This document shows positions 1 to 8,239 of a stretch of 64,000 nt of DNA, piece after piece. Every line of letters begins with the position of its first letter. Within the stretch, counting starts at the first letter, position 1. Both the position numbers and the translations under genes were made by a program. The notes beneath the pieces are model-generated. The model made no database searches. It was not told where the DNA came from and saw only the letters and a list, made by a program, of their open reading frames with translations. Source of the stretch: JAGWAJ01 sp026707615. Its GTDB lineage: Bacteria; Acidobacteriota; Vicinamibacteria; Vicinamibacterales; UBA8438. The stretch spans positions 1,302,001 through 1,366,000 of the forward strand of contig CBDBMW010000013.1 of assembly GCA_965207595.1 (NCBI GenBank). Direction: 5' to 3'.

Positions 1-2
1 AC

Positions 3-785
3 CTGTTCGTGGCGGGCTATCGCACCTTCCTGGGCGACATGGCGGCCGAAGCCCTCGGGCGGCCCCTCGTGATCGGCCAGGGATACCCTCTCCTGTATCG
101 CAACCGGGGCGACGGCACCTTCGTCGACGTCACGGCGGCAACGGGCCTCGCGACGATCATGCCGGTCATGGGGAGCAACTTCGGCGACCTGGACAACGAC
201 GGCTATCCCGACCTCTACCTCGGGACGGGAGCCCCGGGGCTCGAGATGCTCACCCCGAACCGCGTATTCCGCAACGTCGGCGGCACGCGCTTCGAGAACG
301 TGTCGCCGGCGGGCGGATTCGGGCACCTGCAGAAGGGGCACGCCGTCTCCTTCGGCGACATCGATCACGACGGGGATCAGGACGTCTACGTGGTGTTGGG
401 CGGCTACTACGAGGGCGACGTGTCGCGCAACGTCCTGATGCTGAACCCCGGCCACGGCAATGCGTGGGTGACGCTGCGCCTCGAGGGCACGGCGTCCAAC
501 CGCCTGGCGATGGGCGCGCGCATCGCCGTCGCCGTGGCGACGCCCCAAGGCGACCGGGTGGTCCACGCCGTGGCCGGCACGGGAGGCAGCTTCGGCGCGT
601 CCACGCTGCAGCAGGAGATCGGCCTCGGCTCGGCCACGAGGATTCGAGAGCTGACGATCGCGTGGCCGGGCAGCGGCCGCCGCGACGTGCATCGCGACGT
701 GCCGTTGAACCGCGTGCTCCGGATCCGCGAGGGCGACCCCGTGGTGACGCCCCTGCCGGTCGACCCTCTCGACCTCGACCGATGA
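3..785 (+). CDS. CRTAC1-type FG-GAP/VCBS propeller with UnbV C-terminus (5' truncated by window)
   Basis: The open frame enters from before base 1 and about 260 codons remain, so the start and any signal peptide are missing. Calcium-binding propeller motifs are visible (LDNDGYPDLYLG, DIDHDGDQDVYV). The C-terminus has the ASPIC/UnbV pattern: a NAWVTLRLEGTASNR stretch, then a long loop, then RELTIAWPGSGRRD. Family knowledge: such proteins are exported beta-propellers of unknown ligand, abundant in Acidobacteriota and Planctomycetota. It resembles the C-terminal halves of the complete propeller genes at 11550, 51089 and 61664, but is more diverged and no TPR gene follows it. The PIG-L gene downstream converges on it. 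Family assignment is solid; its biochemical role is unknown. Confidence 0.85.
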   Translation: MFVAGYRTFLGDMAAEALGRPLVIGQGYPLLYRNRGDGTFVDVTAATGLATIMPVMGSNFGDLDNDGYPDLYLGTGAPGLEMLTPNRVFRNVGGTRFENVSPAGGFGHLQKGHAVSFGDIDHDGDQDVYVVLGGYYEGDVSRNVLMLNPGHGNAWVTLRLEGTASNRLAMGARIAVAVATPQGDRVVHAVAGTGGSFGASTLQQEIGLGSATRIRELTIAWPGSGRRDVHRDVPLNRVLRIREGDPVVTPLPVDPLDLDR

Positions 786-876
786 TCGCGCGCCGCGGCG
801 CGCCCATGCGGTGTCGCCGGCGTGCCGGGTCGACCCTGAACGCCGTCCTGGACGTTCGGCGCCCTGCCCGGACCGA

Positions 877-3537
877 CTACCGCCCTCCGGCTCCCAGGCT
901 GAGCAGGTTGGCGAGCAACGCGTACGCCCCCGTCGTGCCGGCCGGAAGCTGCCGCCAGAGCCCGAGTCCGACGTAGATCCAGCGTCCGCGGCCCGACTGC
1001 GCCTCCACGAGCGCCCCCCGCTTCAACCCCGGGTTGTACTCGAAGGTGTCCTCCAGCTCGACCAGATCGGCGTAGCGCTCGTCGCGCTCGCCCAGGAAGT
1101 ACAGCCCGCGCTCCTGCACCCACTCGTCCCAGGTGGCCGGGCCGACCGGATTGGGCCAGGCGAAGACGGGGTGATCGTTGGCGAGAATGCGGATGGGCGC
1201 GGTTTCGTCGGTGACCCGGTTGCGGCTGACCACCGCGGGATACGGGCCGTACTGGGCCTGGTTGAACTCGAACTTGTTGTACTGGACGATGACCGTCCCG
1301 CCGTCGTCCACGTATTCCAGCAGGCGGTCGTTGTTCGCGCGCAGATCCAGGCGCCGCTCGTAGGCCCGTACGCCGGTGACGATCACGTCGAAGCGTGACA
1401 GGTCGCCCCACGCCAGATCGTCGGCGTCGAGGAACTCCAGGTGCGCCCCGAGCTGCTCGATGGCAGGCGGCACCGCATCTCCTACGCCTTCGATGTAGCC
1501 GACCAGGAGGTCCGACGCGACGGCCACGTCGATGATCTGGAACGTGCCGGCGGCCCGGCGGCCGATGTGCCGCCGCTCGATGTGCGGGTACTCGATCACC
1601 TGGAAGCCGCTCGTGAACCGCTCGCTGCCCCTCTCGACCGCCGCCCCCACCTGGTACTCGCCTGCCGCGGCGCCTTCGGCCGACACCCGGAAGCGCACCG
1701 TGCGCGACTCGTCTTCACGCGAAAGGCGCACGGGCACGCTCGCGGGAGCGGCACTCCATCCCGCGGGCAGATTGAGGACGACCGAACCTGCGGCCGCGTC
1801 GGGTCCGGTGTTGGTCACCGTGACGCGAACCTCGCGCGCGGTGCCGGAATCGGCCGGGATGATGGCGATCTCGGGCGTCATGGAGACGGCGAATCGCGGC
1901 ACGACCTGCAGGTCCATCCGCTTCTCGCCCGTGAACACGTCGTCGACGTAGCGGTTGCGGACCGGCCTTTCGACGGCGATGCGGGTTCCGCCCAGCTCCA
2001 CGTCGAAGGTCGCGCGGAACGGCGTAGGCCTGAACGGCGCCCCGAAAGGCACGTCCGGCTCGAAGTCGTAGCGGTCGGCGCCCTCGACGTGGCTCCAGTG
2101 GATGTCCGTGAGCCTGGCATCGACGGGAATCCGGGCGTCGCGTTCGCAGAGGTACACGCCGCCGGGTCCGAGTGGCGCCGCGTCGCAGCGGGAAGCGGCG
2201 TCGAAACCGGAGACGCGGACGCCGTGGATGGCCAGGGCCGCACCGCCGTGATTCGCGGCGCGCAACTCCAGGCCGACCGGCTGACCGCGCGTCACCACGC
2301 CGTCGTCCGCGAACGCGTCTAGCTGCAGACCGTGGGCCAGTACGGCGGCCCGCTCGAACTGCCGTTCCTTGGTCTCCAGGCGGAGATCGATCTCGCGCCG
2401 GGCGTCGGCGGTCAGCGCCATCGCCGGCAAGCTCCCCCTGAGGGCGCGTACCGCGTCGAGACCGGCGACGGCCGGCTCGCGGGCGCCGGCCATGCCCTCG
2501 GCGGCGAACCGCTCGAGCGCCGCGCGCGCCTGCCGCGCCAGCTCGGCCAGTCCGCGGTCGAGGGCGGCCGGGGCGTCATCGCCGGCGAAGCGCGCGAGCC
2601 CTGCGATGGAGGTATCCACACCATCGAACAGGGAGGTCTCGCCCGCCGCCGAGTGCTCCGCGATGGTCGTCTCGGCGAGACGGTAGCGCGCGCCGGCCGG
2701 GCCGGACGGCAGGGCGATGAACTGCCCCATGCCCTGGCACTTGTGCATGCCGCGCGCGAGGCTGCCAATCTCCGCCCAGGTCGCGCCGAGCAGCGGGTCA
2801 TAGCCCCCGAGATCGACCGTGGTCAGGTCCGTGTTGCGCGCCGGCCGGAAGCGGAATCCCGGCGGACCGCCACCCATGCCGAAGGGGAACCCGACGCGGA
2901 AGTAGAACTTCCTCGCCTGCCAGGGAGCCAATCCTGCGGCGATCTGCTCCGGAAAGCGCTCCGGGTCCGCGGCGGCGCGCCACGCCTCTTGCGCAAGCAC
3001 CGCCGACGCCTGGTGATGCTGGCCGCCGCCGCGCCCCTCCGGCGACATGGCGGAGACCACATCGGGCCGGATGGTGCGGATCATGCGAACGAAGTCGGCC
3101 AGGATCTCCTCCCGGCCCCAGCGCTCGAAGGTCTCCTCGATGCTGAACGAGTACCCGAAGTCGACGGCGCGCGTGAAGTACTGCTCGGCGCCGTCCAGGC
3201 GGTGCGCGGCTTGCAGCTCCTCGGTCCGCAGCACGGCCAAAGCGTCGAACAGCTCGGGGCCGATCTCGTTCTGGCCGCCGTCGCCGCGGGTTGCCGAGAG
3301 CAGTACGGTCCGGTGGCCGTCCCCCTTCGACAGACGCGCCAGCAGCGCGTTGTTCTCGTCGTCGGGATGGGCCACGATCGACAGGAATACGCCCGTGCTG
3401 TTCAGCGCGCGCAGCGCCACCCCGAGCTCCGCCCGGCCCTCGCCGGAGACGAGCGCCTGGGCCTGGACCGCGGTCTCGAAGGCGCCGGCAAGGACCAGGA
3501 GCGACATGGCGAACGCTGTGAATCGATAGGCGTGCAT
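877..3537 (-). CDS. secreted PIG-L/LmbE-family deacetylase with NEW3-like domain
   Basis: An 886-residue protein with a signal peptide (MHAYRFTAFAMSLLVLAGAF..). Residues about 50-250 are a GlcNAc-PI de-N-acetylase fold: the zinc motif AHPDDE lies at 56-61 and a later HH in a GRGGGQHHQAS segment fits the other metal ligands. A beta-sandwich near residues 560-680 (NTGPDAAAG.., LPAGWSAAP) resembles the NEW3 domain of carbohydrate-active enzymes. The C-terminal ~200 residues look like a glutamine-amidotransferase-like or trimerisation domain. Family members remove N-acetyl groups from sugars, so a role in extracytoplasmic glycan processing is inferred; the substrate is not evident. ATG at 3537 has GGAGG four bases upstream. 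It lies 156 bases downstream of folE on the same strand, so co-transcription is possible but not shown. Confidence 0.85.
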   Translation of the reverse strand: MHAYRFTAFAMSLLVLAGAFETAVQAQALVSGEGRAELGVALRALNSTGVFLSIVAHPDDENNALLARLSKGDGHRTVLLSATRGDGGQNEIGPELFDALAVLRTEELQAAHRLDGAEQYFTRAVDFGYSFSIEETFERWGREEILADFVRMIRTIRPDVVSAMSPEGRGGGQHHQASAVLAQEAWRAAADPERFPEQIAAGLAPWQARKFYFRVGFPFGMGGGPPGFRFRPARNTDLTTVDLGGYDPLLGATWAEIGSLARGMHKCQGMGQFIALPSGPAGARYRLAETTIAEHSAAGETSLFDGVDTSIAGLARFAGDDAPAALDRGLAELARQARAALERFAAEGMAGAREPAVAGLDAVRALRGSLPAMALTADARREIDLRLETKERQFERAAVLAHGLQLDAFADDGVVTRGQPVGLELRAANHGGAALAIHGVRVSGFDAASRCDAAPLGPGGVYLCERDARIPVDARLTDIHWSHVEGADRYDFEPDVPFGAPFRPTPFRATFDVELGGTRIAVERPVRNRYVDDVFTGEKRMDLQVVPRFAVSMTPEIAIIPADSGTAREVRVTVTNTGPDAAAGSVVLNLPAGWSAAPASVPVRLSREDESRTVRFRVSAEGAAAGEYQVGAAVERGSERFTSGFQVIEYPHIERRHIGRRAAGTFQIIDVAVASDLLVGYIEGVGDAVPPAIEQLGAHLEFLDADDLAWGDLSRFDVIVTGVRAYERRLDLRANNDRLLEYVDDGGTVIVQYNKFEFNQAQYGPYPAVVSRNRVTDETAPIRILANDHPVFAWPNPVGPATWDEWVQERGLYFLGERDERYADLVELEDTFEYNPGLKRGALVEAQSGRGRWIYVGLGLWRQLPAGTTGAYALLANLLSLGAGGR

Positions 3538-3693
3538 GGTGCCTCCAGTGTGCCGTCCGGGCCGTGGCGAAGCGGCCCATCCCCGACGGCCACGCCGGCG
3601 ATCGCCTCTCGGGAACCGGGGCGAGGCCTCCTTCGACCTTGCTCGAGCGACGGACGTGCCGCCAGGGGTGTCGAAGCCGTCGGGGCGGTACGT

Positions 3694-4347
3694 TCAGCTC
3701 TCCTGCAGCGTTCTCCTGCGGCCGCCGATTATCGACAGGAACTCTTGCCGCGTGGTCCGGTCGTCGCGAAACGATCCCAACAGGCGGCTGGTGACCATGC
3801 TGATGCCCGGCTTGCGGATGCCGCGCGTGGTCATGCACTGGTGCGCCGCCTCGATGACGACGCCCACGCCGCGCGGCGCCAGCACCTCCTGAATGGTGTC
3901 CGCGATCTGCGACGTCAGCGCCTCCTGGATCTGCATGCGCTTGGCGAACACCTCGACGAGGCGAACCAGCTTGGAGCTTCCGACGACGCGGCCGGTCGGC
4001 ACATAGCCGATATGCGCCTTGCCCAGGATGGGAACGATGTGGTGCTCGCAATGGGACTCGAGGCGGATGTCGCGCAGGACGATCATCTCGTCATAGGAGG
4101 CGGGCTTCTCGAAGGTGGTGGTCAGCAACGCGACCGGGTCCTGGGCGTATCCGGCGAAGAACTCCTCGTAGGCGCGCACGACACGATTGGGCGTTCCCTC
4201 CAGTCCCTCCCGGTCGGGATCGTCCCCGGCCCACTCGATCAGGGTGCGAACGGCGGCCTCCGCCTCGGCGCGACTCGGCCGACGCCGCGCTTTCGACGCG
4301 GTGTGCGATGGGGTCGAGGTTCGGCGCTCGACGACTGCACTGTCCAT
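3694..4347 (-). CDS. folE: GTP cyclohydrolase I (FolE)
   Basis: A 217-residue protein of normal length for the family. It catalyses GTP to 7,8-dihydroneopterin triphosphate, the first step of tetrahydrofolate (and pterin) synthesis, in the cytoplasm. Zinc ligands are visible: C100 and H103 in SHCEHH, and C171 in HQCMTTRG. The family signature around HIGYVPTGRVVGSSKLVR is intact. Start ATG 4347 has AAAGG about nine bases upstream. The gene is divergent from a Zur-like regulator and a ZigA GTPase with a palindrome between them. In many bacteria FolE enzymes and COG0523 GTPases belong to the zinc-limitation regulon, because type I FolE needs zinc. This copy may be the zinc-responsive one; whether another folE exists cannot be seen here. 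Confidence 0.95.
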   Translation of the reverse strand: MDSAVVERRTSTPSHTASKARRRPSRAEAEAAVRTLIEWAGDDPDREGLEGTPNRVVRAYEEFFAGYAQDPVALLTTTFEKPASYDEMIVLRDIRLESHCEHHIVPILGKAHIGYVPTGRVVGSSKLVRLVEVFAKRMQIQEALTSQIADTIQEVLAPRGVGVVIEAAHQCMTTRGIRKPGISMVTSRLLGSFRDDRTTRQEFLSIIGGRRRTLQES

Positions 4348-4407
4348 ATCGCGGGCCTTTCGTCAATGTCGGGCCGCCTCCGGTGGGCGGCTTCTTGCGG
4401 GAAGGAC

Positions 4408-4425
4408 GCAATGTTATAGTGTTGC
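4408..4425. promoter_or_regulatory. Zur-box-like palindrome in the folE / zur divergent promoter
   Basis: The 18 bases GCAATGTTATAGTGTTGC are an imperfect inverted repeat: outer arms GCAA/TTGC, centre TATA, and 12 of 18 positions symmetric. This resembles the proteobacterial Zur operator core (GTAATGTTATAACATTAC-like). It covers a -10-like hexamer on each strand: TATAGT at 4415-4420 on the plus strand and TATAAC on the minus strand. A bound repressor could therefore block both folE and the regulator gene. The inference rests on one site plus gene context; the Zur consensus for Acidobacteriota may differ. Confidence 0.6.
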
Positions 4426-4464
4426 GTATCCCCGCGGCAAGCTGGCGACAGCTTGGAGAGAGCC

Positions 4465-4971
4465 ATGACCAGATCGTCGATCCGACCCCGGCCCAGCACC
4501 GATCCGGACTGTCGCGGGCGGCACTCGCCGCGCGAGAGGGTCGCGCTCGCGGTATCGATTTGCGAGGGGCGCGGCGTGCGGATGACGGCGCTGCGGAGGC
4601 GTATCCTGGAACTGCTGTGGGCAAGCGGTCGGCCGACGGGCGCCTACGAGTTGATCGAAGCGGTCACGCGCAGGGACTCCCGTCCGGTCGGACCGCCGAC
4701 CGTGTACCGGGCGCTCGAGTTCCTGATGGCGCAGGGCCTGGTGTCCAGAATCGAGAGCCTGAACGCCTACGTCCCGTGCGTCCATCCCGAGCGCGACCAC
4801 GATTGCCTGTTCTTCATCTGCAGCCGCTGCCGGACGTCGGTCGAGCTCGAGGATCCGCGGATCGGAGGACTGCTTGCCGAGGATGCCACCATCCTGGGGT
4901 TCGTAGCGACACGTCGCACGGTCGAGGTCGAGGGCATGTGTGCACAGTGCGCGGAAGTCGGGGCGGCGTAG
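4465..4971 (+). CDS. zur: Fur-family zinc-type regulator (Zur-like)
   Basis: A 168-residue Fur-family repressor. The winged helix spans about residues 38-100, with recognition-helix sequence PPTVYRALEFL at about 77-87. The dimerisation domain holds two structural CxxC pairs, C119/C122 (CSRC) and C159/C162 (CAQC), and a HPERDHDC metal-binding stretch, the layout of zinc-binding Fur members. ATG 4465 is chosen because GGAGAG lies just upstream; an in-frame TTG at 4453 lacks this. Context points to zinc rather than iron: folE diverges from it and a ZigA-type GTPase follows 30 bases downstream in the same direction. It probably autoregulates through the palindrome at 4408-4425. Fur or PerR function cannot be excluded from sequence alone. 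Confidence 0.85.
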   Translation: MTRSSIRPRPSTDPDCRGRHSPRERVALAVSICEGRGVRMTALRRRILELLWASGRPTGAYELIEAVTRRDSRPVGPPTVYRALEFLMAQGLVSRIESLNAYVPCVHPERDHDCLFFICSRCRTSVELEDPRIGGLLAEDATILGFVATRRTVEVEGMCAQCAEVGAA

Positions 4972-5001
4972 GCGGGATCCCGAGTCCGTGGAGGAATCGA
5001 G

Positions 5002-6216
5002 TTGAGCGACCCACGCCTTCCCGTAACCGTGCTCTCCGGTTTCCTCGGCGCCGGCAAGACGACGTTGCTCAACCACGCGCTGCACAACCGCGAAGGCCGC
5101 CGCGTCGCGGTCATAGTCAACGACATGAGCGAGGTCAACGTCGATGCGCAGCTCGTTCGCAACGGCGGCGCCGAGCTCAACCGCGTCGACGAGCGGCTGA
5201 TCGAGATGTCCAACGGCTGCATCTGCTGCACGTTGCGTGAAGACCTCCTCGACGAGGTGGCTCGCCTGGCGCGGGAGAGCCGTTTCGACTACCTGCTGAT
5301 CGAATCGACCGGTATCTCCGAGCCGCTTCCCGTCGCGGCCACCTTCGCCCTGTCGGACGAGCTCGGCGCGCAGCTGGGCGAGCTGGCCCGGTTGGACACG
5401 ATGGTCACCGTCGTCGACGGCCCGCGTTTCCTTCGCGACTTCGGCTCCGGCGAAGACCTCCTCGATCGCGGGCTGGGGGTGGACGTCGAAGACGACCGCT
5501 CCATCGCCGAGCTCCTGGTCGATCAGGTCGAGCTCGCCAACGTTCTCGTGCTCAACAAGACCGACAGGATGAGCGGGGAAGAAGTCGCACGGCTGACCGG
5601 GATTCTGCGCAAGCTCAACCAGACGGCGACGTTCGCCCAGGCGACCTACGGGCGCATTCCGCTCGACCTGATCTTCGATACGGGGCTGTTCGACTTCGAA
5701 CGCGTCGAGCAGACGGCGGGTTGGCTTCAGGAACTGCAGGGCGGCCACACGCCCGAGACCGAGGAGTACGGCATCGGCAGCTTCGTCTATCGGAGGCGCC
5801 GCCCCTTCCATCCCTCGCGGCTGGCGGCGCTCTTCGAAGGCTGCTTCGAGGGCGTGCTGCGGGCGAAGGGCGTCGTCTGGCTGGCTACCCGCCACGAGGT
5901 GGCCGGCGCGCTCTCGATCGCCGGAGACTCGCTGACCCTGGAGCCCGGAGGCTCTTGGTTCGCCGCGCTGGACCCGGCGGAGTTTGCCGACGACCCGGAG
6001 ACCCGGGAGTGGGTCGGCCAGGTATGGGAGCCCGACCACGGCGACCGCCGTCAGGAGATCGTGTTCATCGGAATCGAGATGCCGCAAGGGGCCATCGAGG
6101 CCGCGTTGGACGGCTGTCTGCTGACCGACGCCGAGATGGCCTCCGACGCTTCCGGGTGGGTTTCGCTGGACGACCCGCTGCCAGGGTGGGTCGCGGCCGA
6201 AGAAGACGAACCGTAG
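5002..6216 (+). CDS. zigA: COG0523/CobW-family GTPase, ZigA-like zinc metallochaperone
   Basis: A 404-residue G3E GTPase. The P-loop SGFLGAGKTTLL is at 12-23, the hallmark metal-binding CxCC (C73, C75, C76 in SNGCICC) follows, then ESTGISEP and the guanine-specificity motif NKTD. The C-terminal CobW_C domain is present, and the protein ends with the DDPLPGW segment typical of the ZigA subgroup. These proteins bind zinc and are thought to deliver it to client enzymes when zinc is scarce. Start is TTG 5002, preceded by GTGGAGGAAT. It lies 30 bases after the Zur-like gene, so it is probably in one transcript. Because folE is divergent, FolE is a natural candidate client, which is inference. Confidence 0.9.
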   Translation: MSDPRLPVTVLSGFLGAGKTTLLNHALHNREGRRVAVIVNDMSEVNVDAQLVRNGGAELNRVDERLIEMSNGCICCTLREDLLDEVARLARESRFDYLLIESTGISEPLPVAATFALSDELGAQLGELARLDTMVTVVDGPRFLRDFGSGEDLLDRGLGVDVEDDRSIAELLVDQVELANVLVLNKTDRMSGEEVARLTGILRKLNQTATFAQATYGRIPLDLIFDTGLFDFERVEQTAGWLQELQGGHTPETEEYGIGSFVYRRRRPFHPSRLAALFEGCFEGVLRAKGVVWLATRHEVAGALSIAGDSLTLEPGGSWFAALDPAEFADDPETREWVGQVWEPDHGDRRQEIVFIGIEMPQGAIEAALDGCLLTDAEMASDASGWVSLDDPLPGWVAAEEDEP

Positions 6217-6499
6217 TCCGTCCGCTTCCCGGCAGGAATCCGCAGCCGGTACGTCCAGCAGCGTCCGCCAGGCGAGCGACGACCCACCCGACCTGGTTCC
6301 GGAGACGGCGCGGTTGCCTGTCGACGGAAGGGCCCCGTCCGGGGCATGATTACGGGTCAGGTCGGCCCACCACAAGGAGAGCACGCACGGCCGGCGTGTG
6401 CCGGTTGTGACCGGCGGGCCCGCCCTCGTCGACGGTTCCGTCCTGCACGTCGCGGTAGCGGGCGGCGTGGTCGAGGTCCTGCAGGAGGTGACTGCCGAC

Positions 6500-6934
6500 A
6501 TGAAGAACCCACCGGACGGTTGGCCGCGGATCGCCCCCGCGGTGTTCTATGACGACGCCGCGGCCGCGATCGACTGGCTGACGCGCGCCTTCGGCTTTGC
6601 GGTGCAGGTGAAGGTCGAGGACGACCAGGGGCGGATTGCCCATTCGCAGCTCGTCCTGGATGGCGGGCTCATCATGGTCGGGCAGGCGGGTCTTCGGGCG
6701 GACCGGACGTTCCCGCGGTCGCCGCGGGCGGTAGGCGGCGCGAACACGCAGGCGCTGTCCGTGTACGTCGACGACGTCGACGCCCACTGCGAGAGAGCGC
6801 GCGCGGCGGGTGCCGTCGTGACGATGGAGCCGGCGACGCAGGACTACGGCGAGGGCTACTGGGCGGACCGCACCTGCGAGGTCCGGGACCTCGAGGGCCA
6901 CCACTGGTGGTTCCTGCAGCGCCTGCGCGGGTAG
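6500..6934 (+). CDS. VOC (glyoxalase/bleomycin-resistance-like) family protein
   Basis: A 144-residue single-domain VOC protein beginning PRIAPAVFYDDAAAAIDWLTRAFGF, a common opening of PhnB-like glyoxalase relatives, and ending in RDLEGHHWWF, which carries the terminal strand with its metal-ligand region. The family includes metal-dependent lyases, dioxygenases and antibiotic-binding proteins; the sequence does not say which. ATG 6500 is favoured because AGGAGGTG sits about nine bases upstream; longer in-frame starts add residues unlike the family. No signal peptide. It is isolated between zigA and a convergent metallo-hydrolase, with no obvious operon partner. Confidence 0.8.
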   Translation: MKNPPDGWPRIAPAVFYDDAAAAIDWLTRAFGFAVQVKVEDDQGRIAHSQLVLDGGLIMVGQAGLRADRTFPRSPRAVGGANTQALSVYVDDVDAHCERARAAGAVVTMEPATQDYGEGYWADRTCEVRDLEGHHWWFLQRLRG

Positions 6935-6958
6935 ACCGGGCTCGCGACCTGCGCGGGC

Positions 6959-6976
6959 CCGGCCGGCGCCGGCCGG
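6959..6976. repeat. 18-bp perfect palindrome between convergent genes
   Basis: CCGGCCGGCGCCGGCCGG is self-complementary and lies in the 93-base gap between the ends of the convergent VOC and metallo-hydrolase genes. It could fold on either transcript and act as a bidirectional stop, but there is no U-tract on either side, so a classical intrinsic terminator is not supported. In DNA this GC-rich such runs can also arise by chance. Confidence 0.35.
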
Positions 6977-7027
6977 CGCCGAGGGGACGGCGAGTTCCTG
7001 CCGGCGCTGGGGGTGTCCGCGGCGCGG

Positions 7028-7957
7028 TCACCGCCCGAGCTGGCGATGCCAGGCGCCGAACGCGACCTCGAAGGCACGCGGCAGGGACCCGAACGCGCCC
7101 AATGCCTCGAACCCGGCCGGCAGCCGGAATGCCGCCGCCGCCTCCGCGGGCGGCTCTCCCGCCGCGAACGACCGCCGGCCCTCGGCCTCGATCGCGTCGA
7201 GCAGCGTCCTGTAGTCGTCCAGGGCGTCGGCATCGGCGAGGGGCCCGTGCCCGGGCACCATCGTCGCGGTACGGTCGGCCAGCATCGCGTCGACGTTCCG
7301 GTCGAGGTCGATCGGCGTCGCGTGGACGTAGTTGGGCACGAGGCCGGTCCACAGCAGATCGCCGCAGAACGTGATGTCGTCGACGGTGGCGATGAGGTCG
7401 CTGGCGGTGTGGCCGGCGTACGGCGTGATGGCCACCTGTCGACCGCCGAGATCGAGCGTGGTCGGGCCCTCGGCCGCGACGAGCGAAGCGGCCTCGAGCA
7501 TTTCGCGCGCCTCGTTCCCGGCCTCGGGCAGGACGGTGTCGCGTGTCGACGCGGTCGCCCACACCGTGGGGCGCGCGCCGGAGGCCCCGAAGGCGCTCAG
7601 GCCGCCGCGGTGGTCGCCGTGGTGGTGGCTGATGACGACGTCGGTCGCCGGCTGCCCCGTCAGGACCCGCGCCTGCTCCGCGACCCACGCCGCGCCGTCG
7701 GTCGAGCCGAATGCGTCGAACACGAGCACCCGCTCGCGGCCGGCGACGAAGCCGCCGTTGCAGAAGGTGGCGAACGAGGTGCGGTCGTCGGGGTTCGGCG
7801 TGGATACCACGGCCCAGACGCCGTCGCCGACGGTTTCGATTCTCCCCCACACCTCGCGGGCGACCGGGGCCGCCTGCGCCCGCGCGGGCCGGCGTCGGCC
7901 AGCCAGGAGCCAGGCTGCGGCGCCGAGAAAACCACGAAGGGCATCGCGTCGTGTCAT
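7028..7957 (-). CDS. Tat-exported metallo-beta-lactamase-fold hydrolase
   Basis: A 309-residue protein. The N-terminus MTRRDALRGFLGAAAWLL has a twin-arginine signal, so export in folded form is likely. The metal site of the MBL fold is clear: HHHGDH at 111-116, then GHTASD near 178 and a GDLLW segment supplying the bridging Asp near 197. The family is diverse (lactonases, glyoxalase II relatives, sulfatases, lactamases), and the substrate is not evident. ATG 7957 has GGAGGAA eight bases upstream. It is on the same strand as the genes at 8240, 9271 and 10415 but separated from them by about 280 bases that include a gene relic. Confidence 0.85.
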   Translation of the reverse strand: MTRRDALRGFLGAAAWLLAGRRRPARAQAAPVAREVWGRIETVGDGVWAVVSTPNPDDRTSFATFCNGGFVAGRERVLVFDAFGSTDGAAWVAEQARVLTGQPATDVVISHHHGDHRGGLSAFGASGARPTVWATASTRDTVLPEAGNEAREMLEAASLVAAEGPTTLDLGGRQVAITPYAGHTASDLIATVDDITFCGDLLWTGLVPNYVHATPIDLDRNVDAMLADRTATMVPGHGPLADADALDDYRTLLDAIEAEGRRSFAAGEPPAEAAAAFRLPAGFEALGAFGSLPRAFEVAFGAWHRQLGR

Positions 7958-8081
7958 CTACCGTTCCTCCAGGAAACAAGCGTCCTCCGGGACACGCGAC
8001 CCGGTCCGCGCCTGCGGCTTCGCGTGGCGCCACCGACCTTCAGCGCAGCCGCGCCGACCTGCGCACCTGCCGGGGCCGCGA

Positions 8082-8190
8082 CTACTCGGCCCGGAGCGTC
8101 GTCACTGCGTCGACCCGCGCCGCGCGAGAGGTAGCCGGGGCCCCCGCAGGCCGCGAGGAAGCCGGCCGCGTACGCCTCGAAGGCGCGCGC
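8082..8190 (-). pseudogene. possible 3' relic of an ADOP-type ABC permease
   Basis: Read on the minus strand, the bases ending at the TAG at 8082-8084 encode SRAARVDAVTTLRAE. This resembles the conserved tail of Acidobacterial ADOP/MacB permeases (..ARRAARVDPxxALRAE). Just upstream the matching frame shifts by one to FLAACGGPGYL. Nothing recognisable precedes it. Only about 25-35 residues are involved, so this is a weak call; it would explain part of the otherwise empty 282-base gap between the metallo-hydrolase and the propeller gene. Confidence 0.3.
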
Positions 8191-8239
8191 GACCGGCCTC
8201 TGCGCGACCGGCCGTTGCCCGTGCGCCGGGTCCGGACTG

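Noticed and set aside
2332..4419. A 695-codon plus-strand frame spanning the PIG-L gene and folE
   Set aside because: It crosses two well-supported minus-strand genes and a gap, and its sequence has no domain-like pattern.
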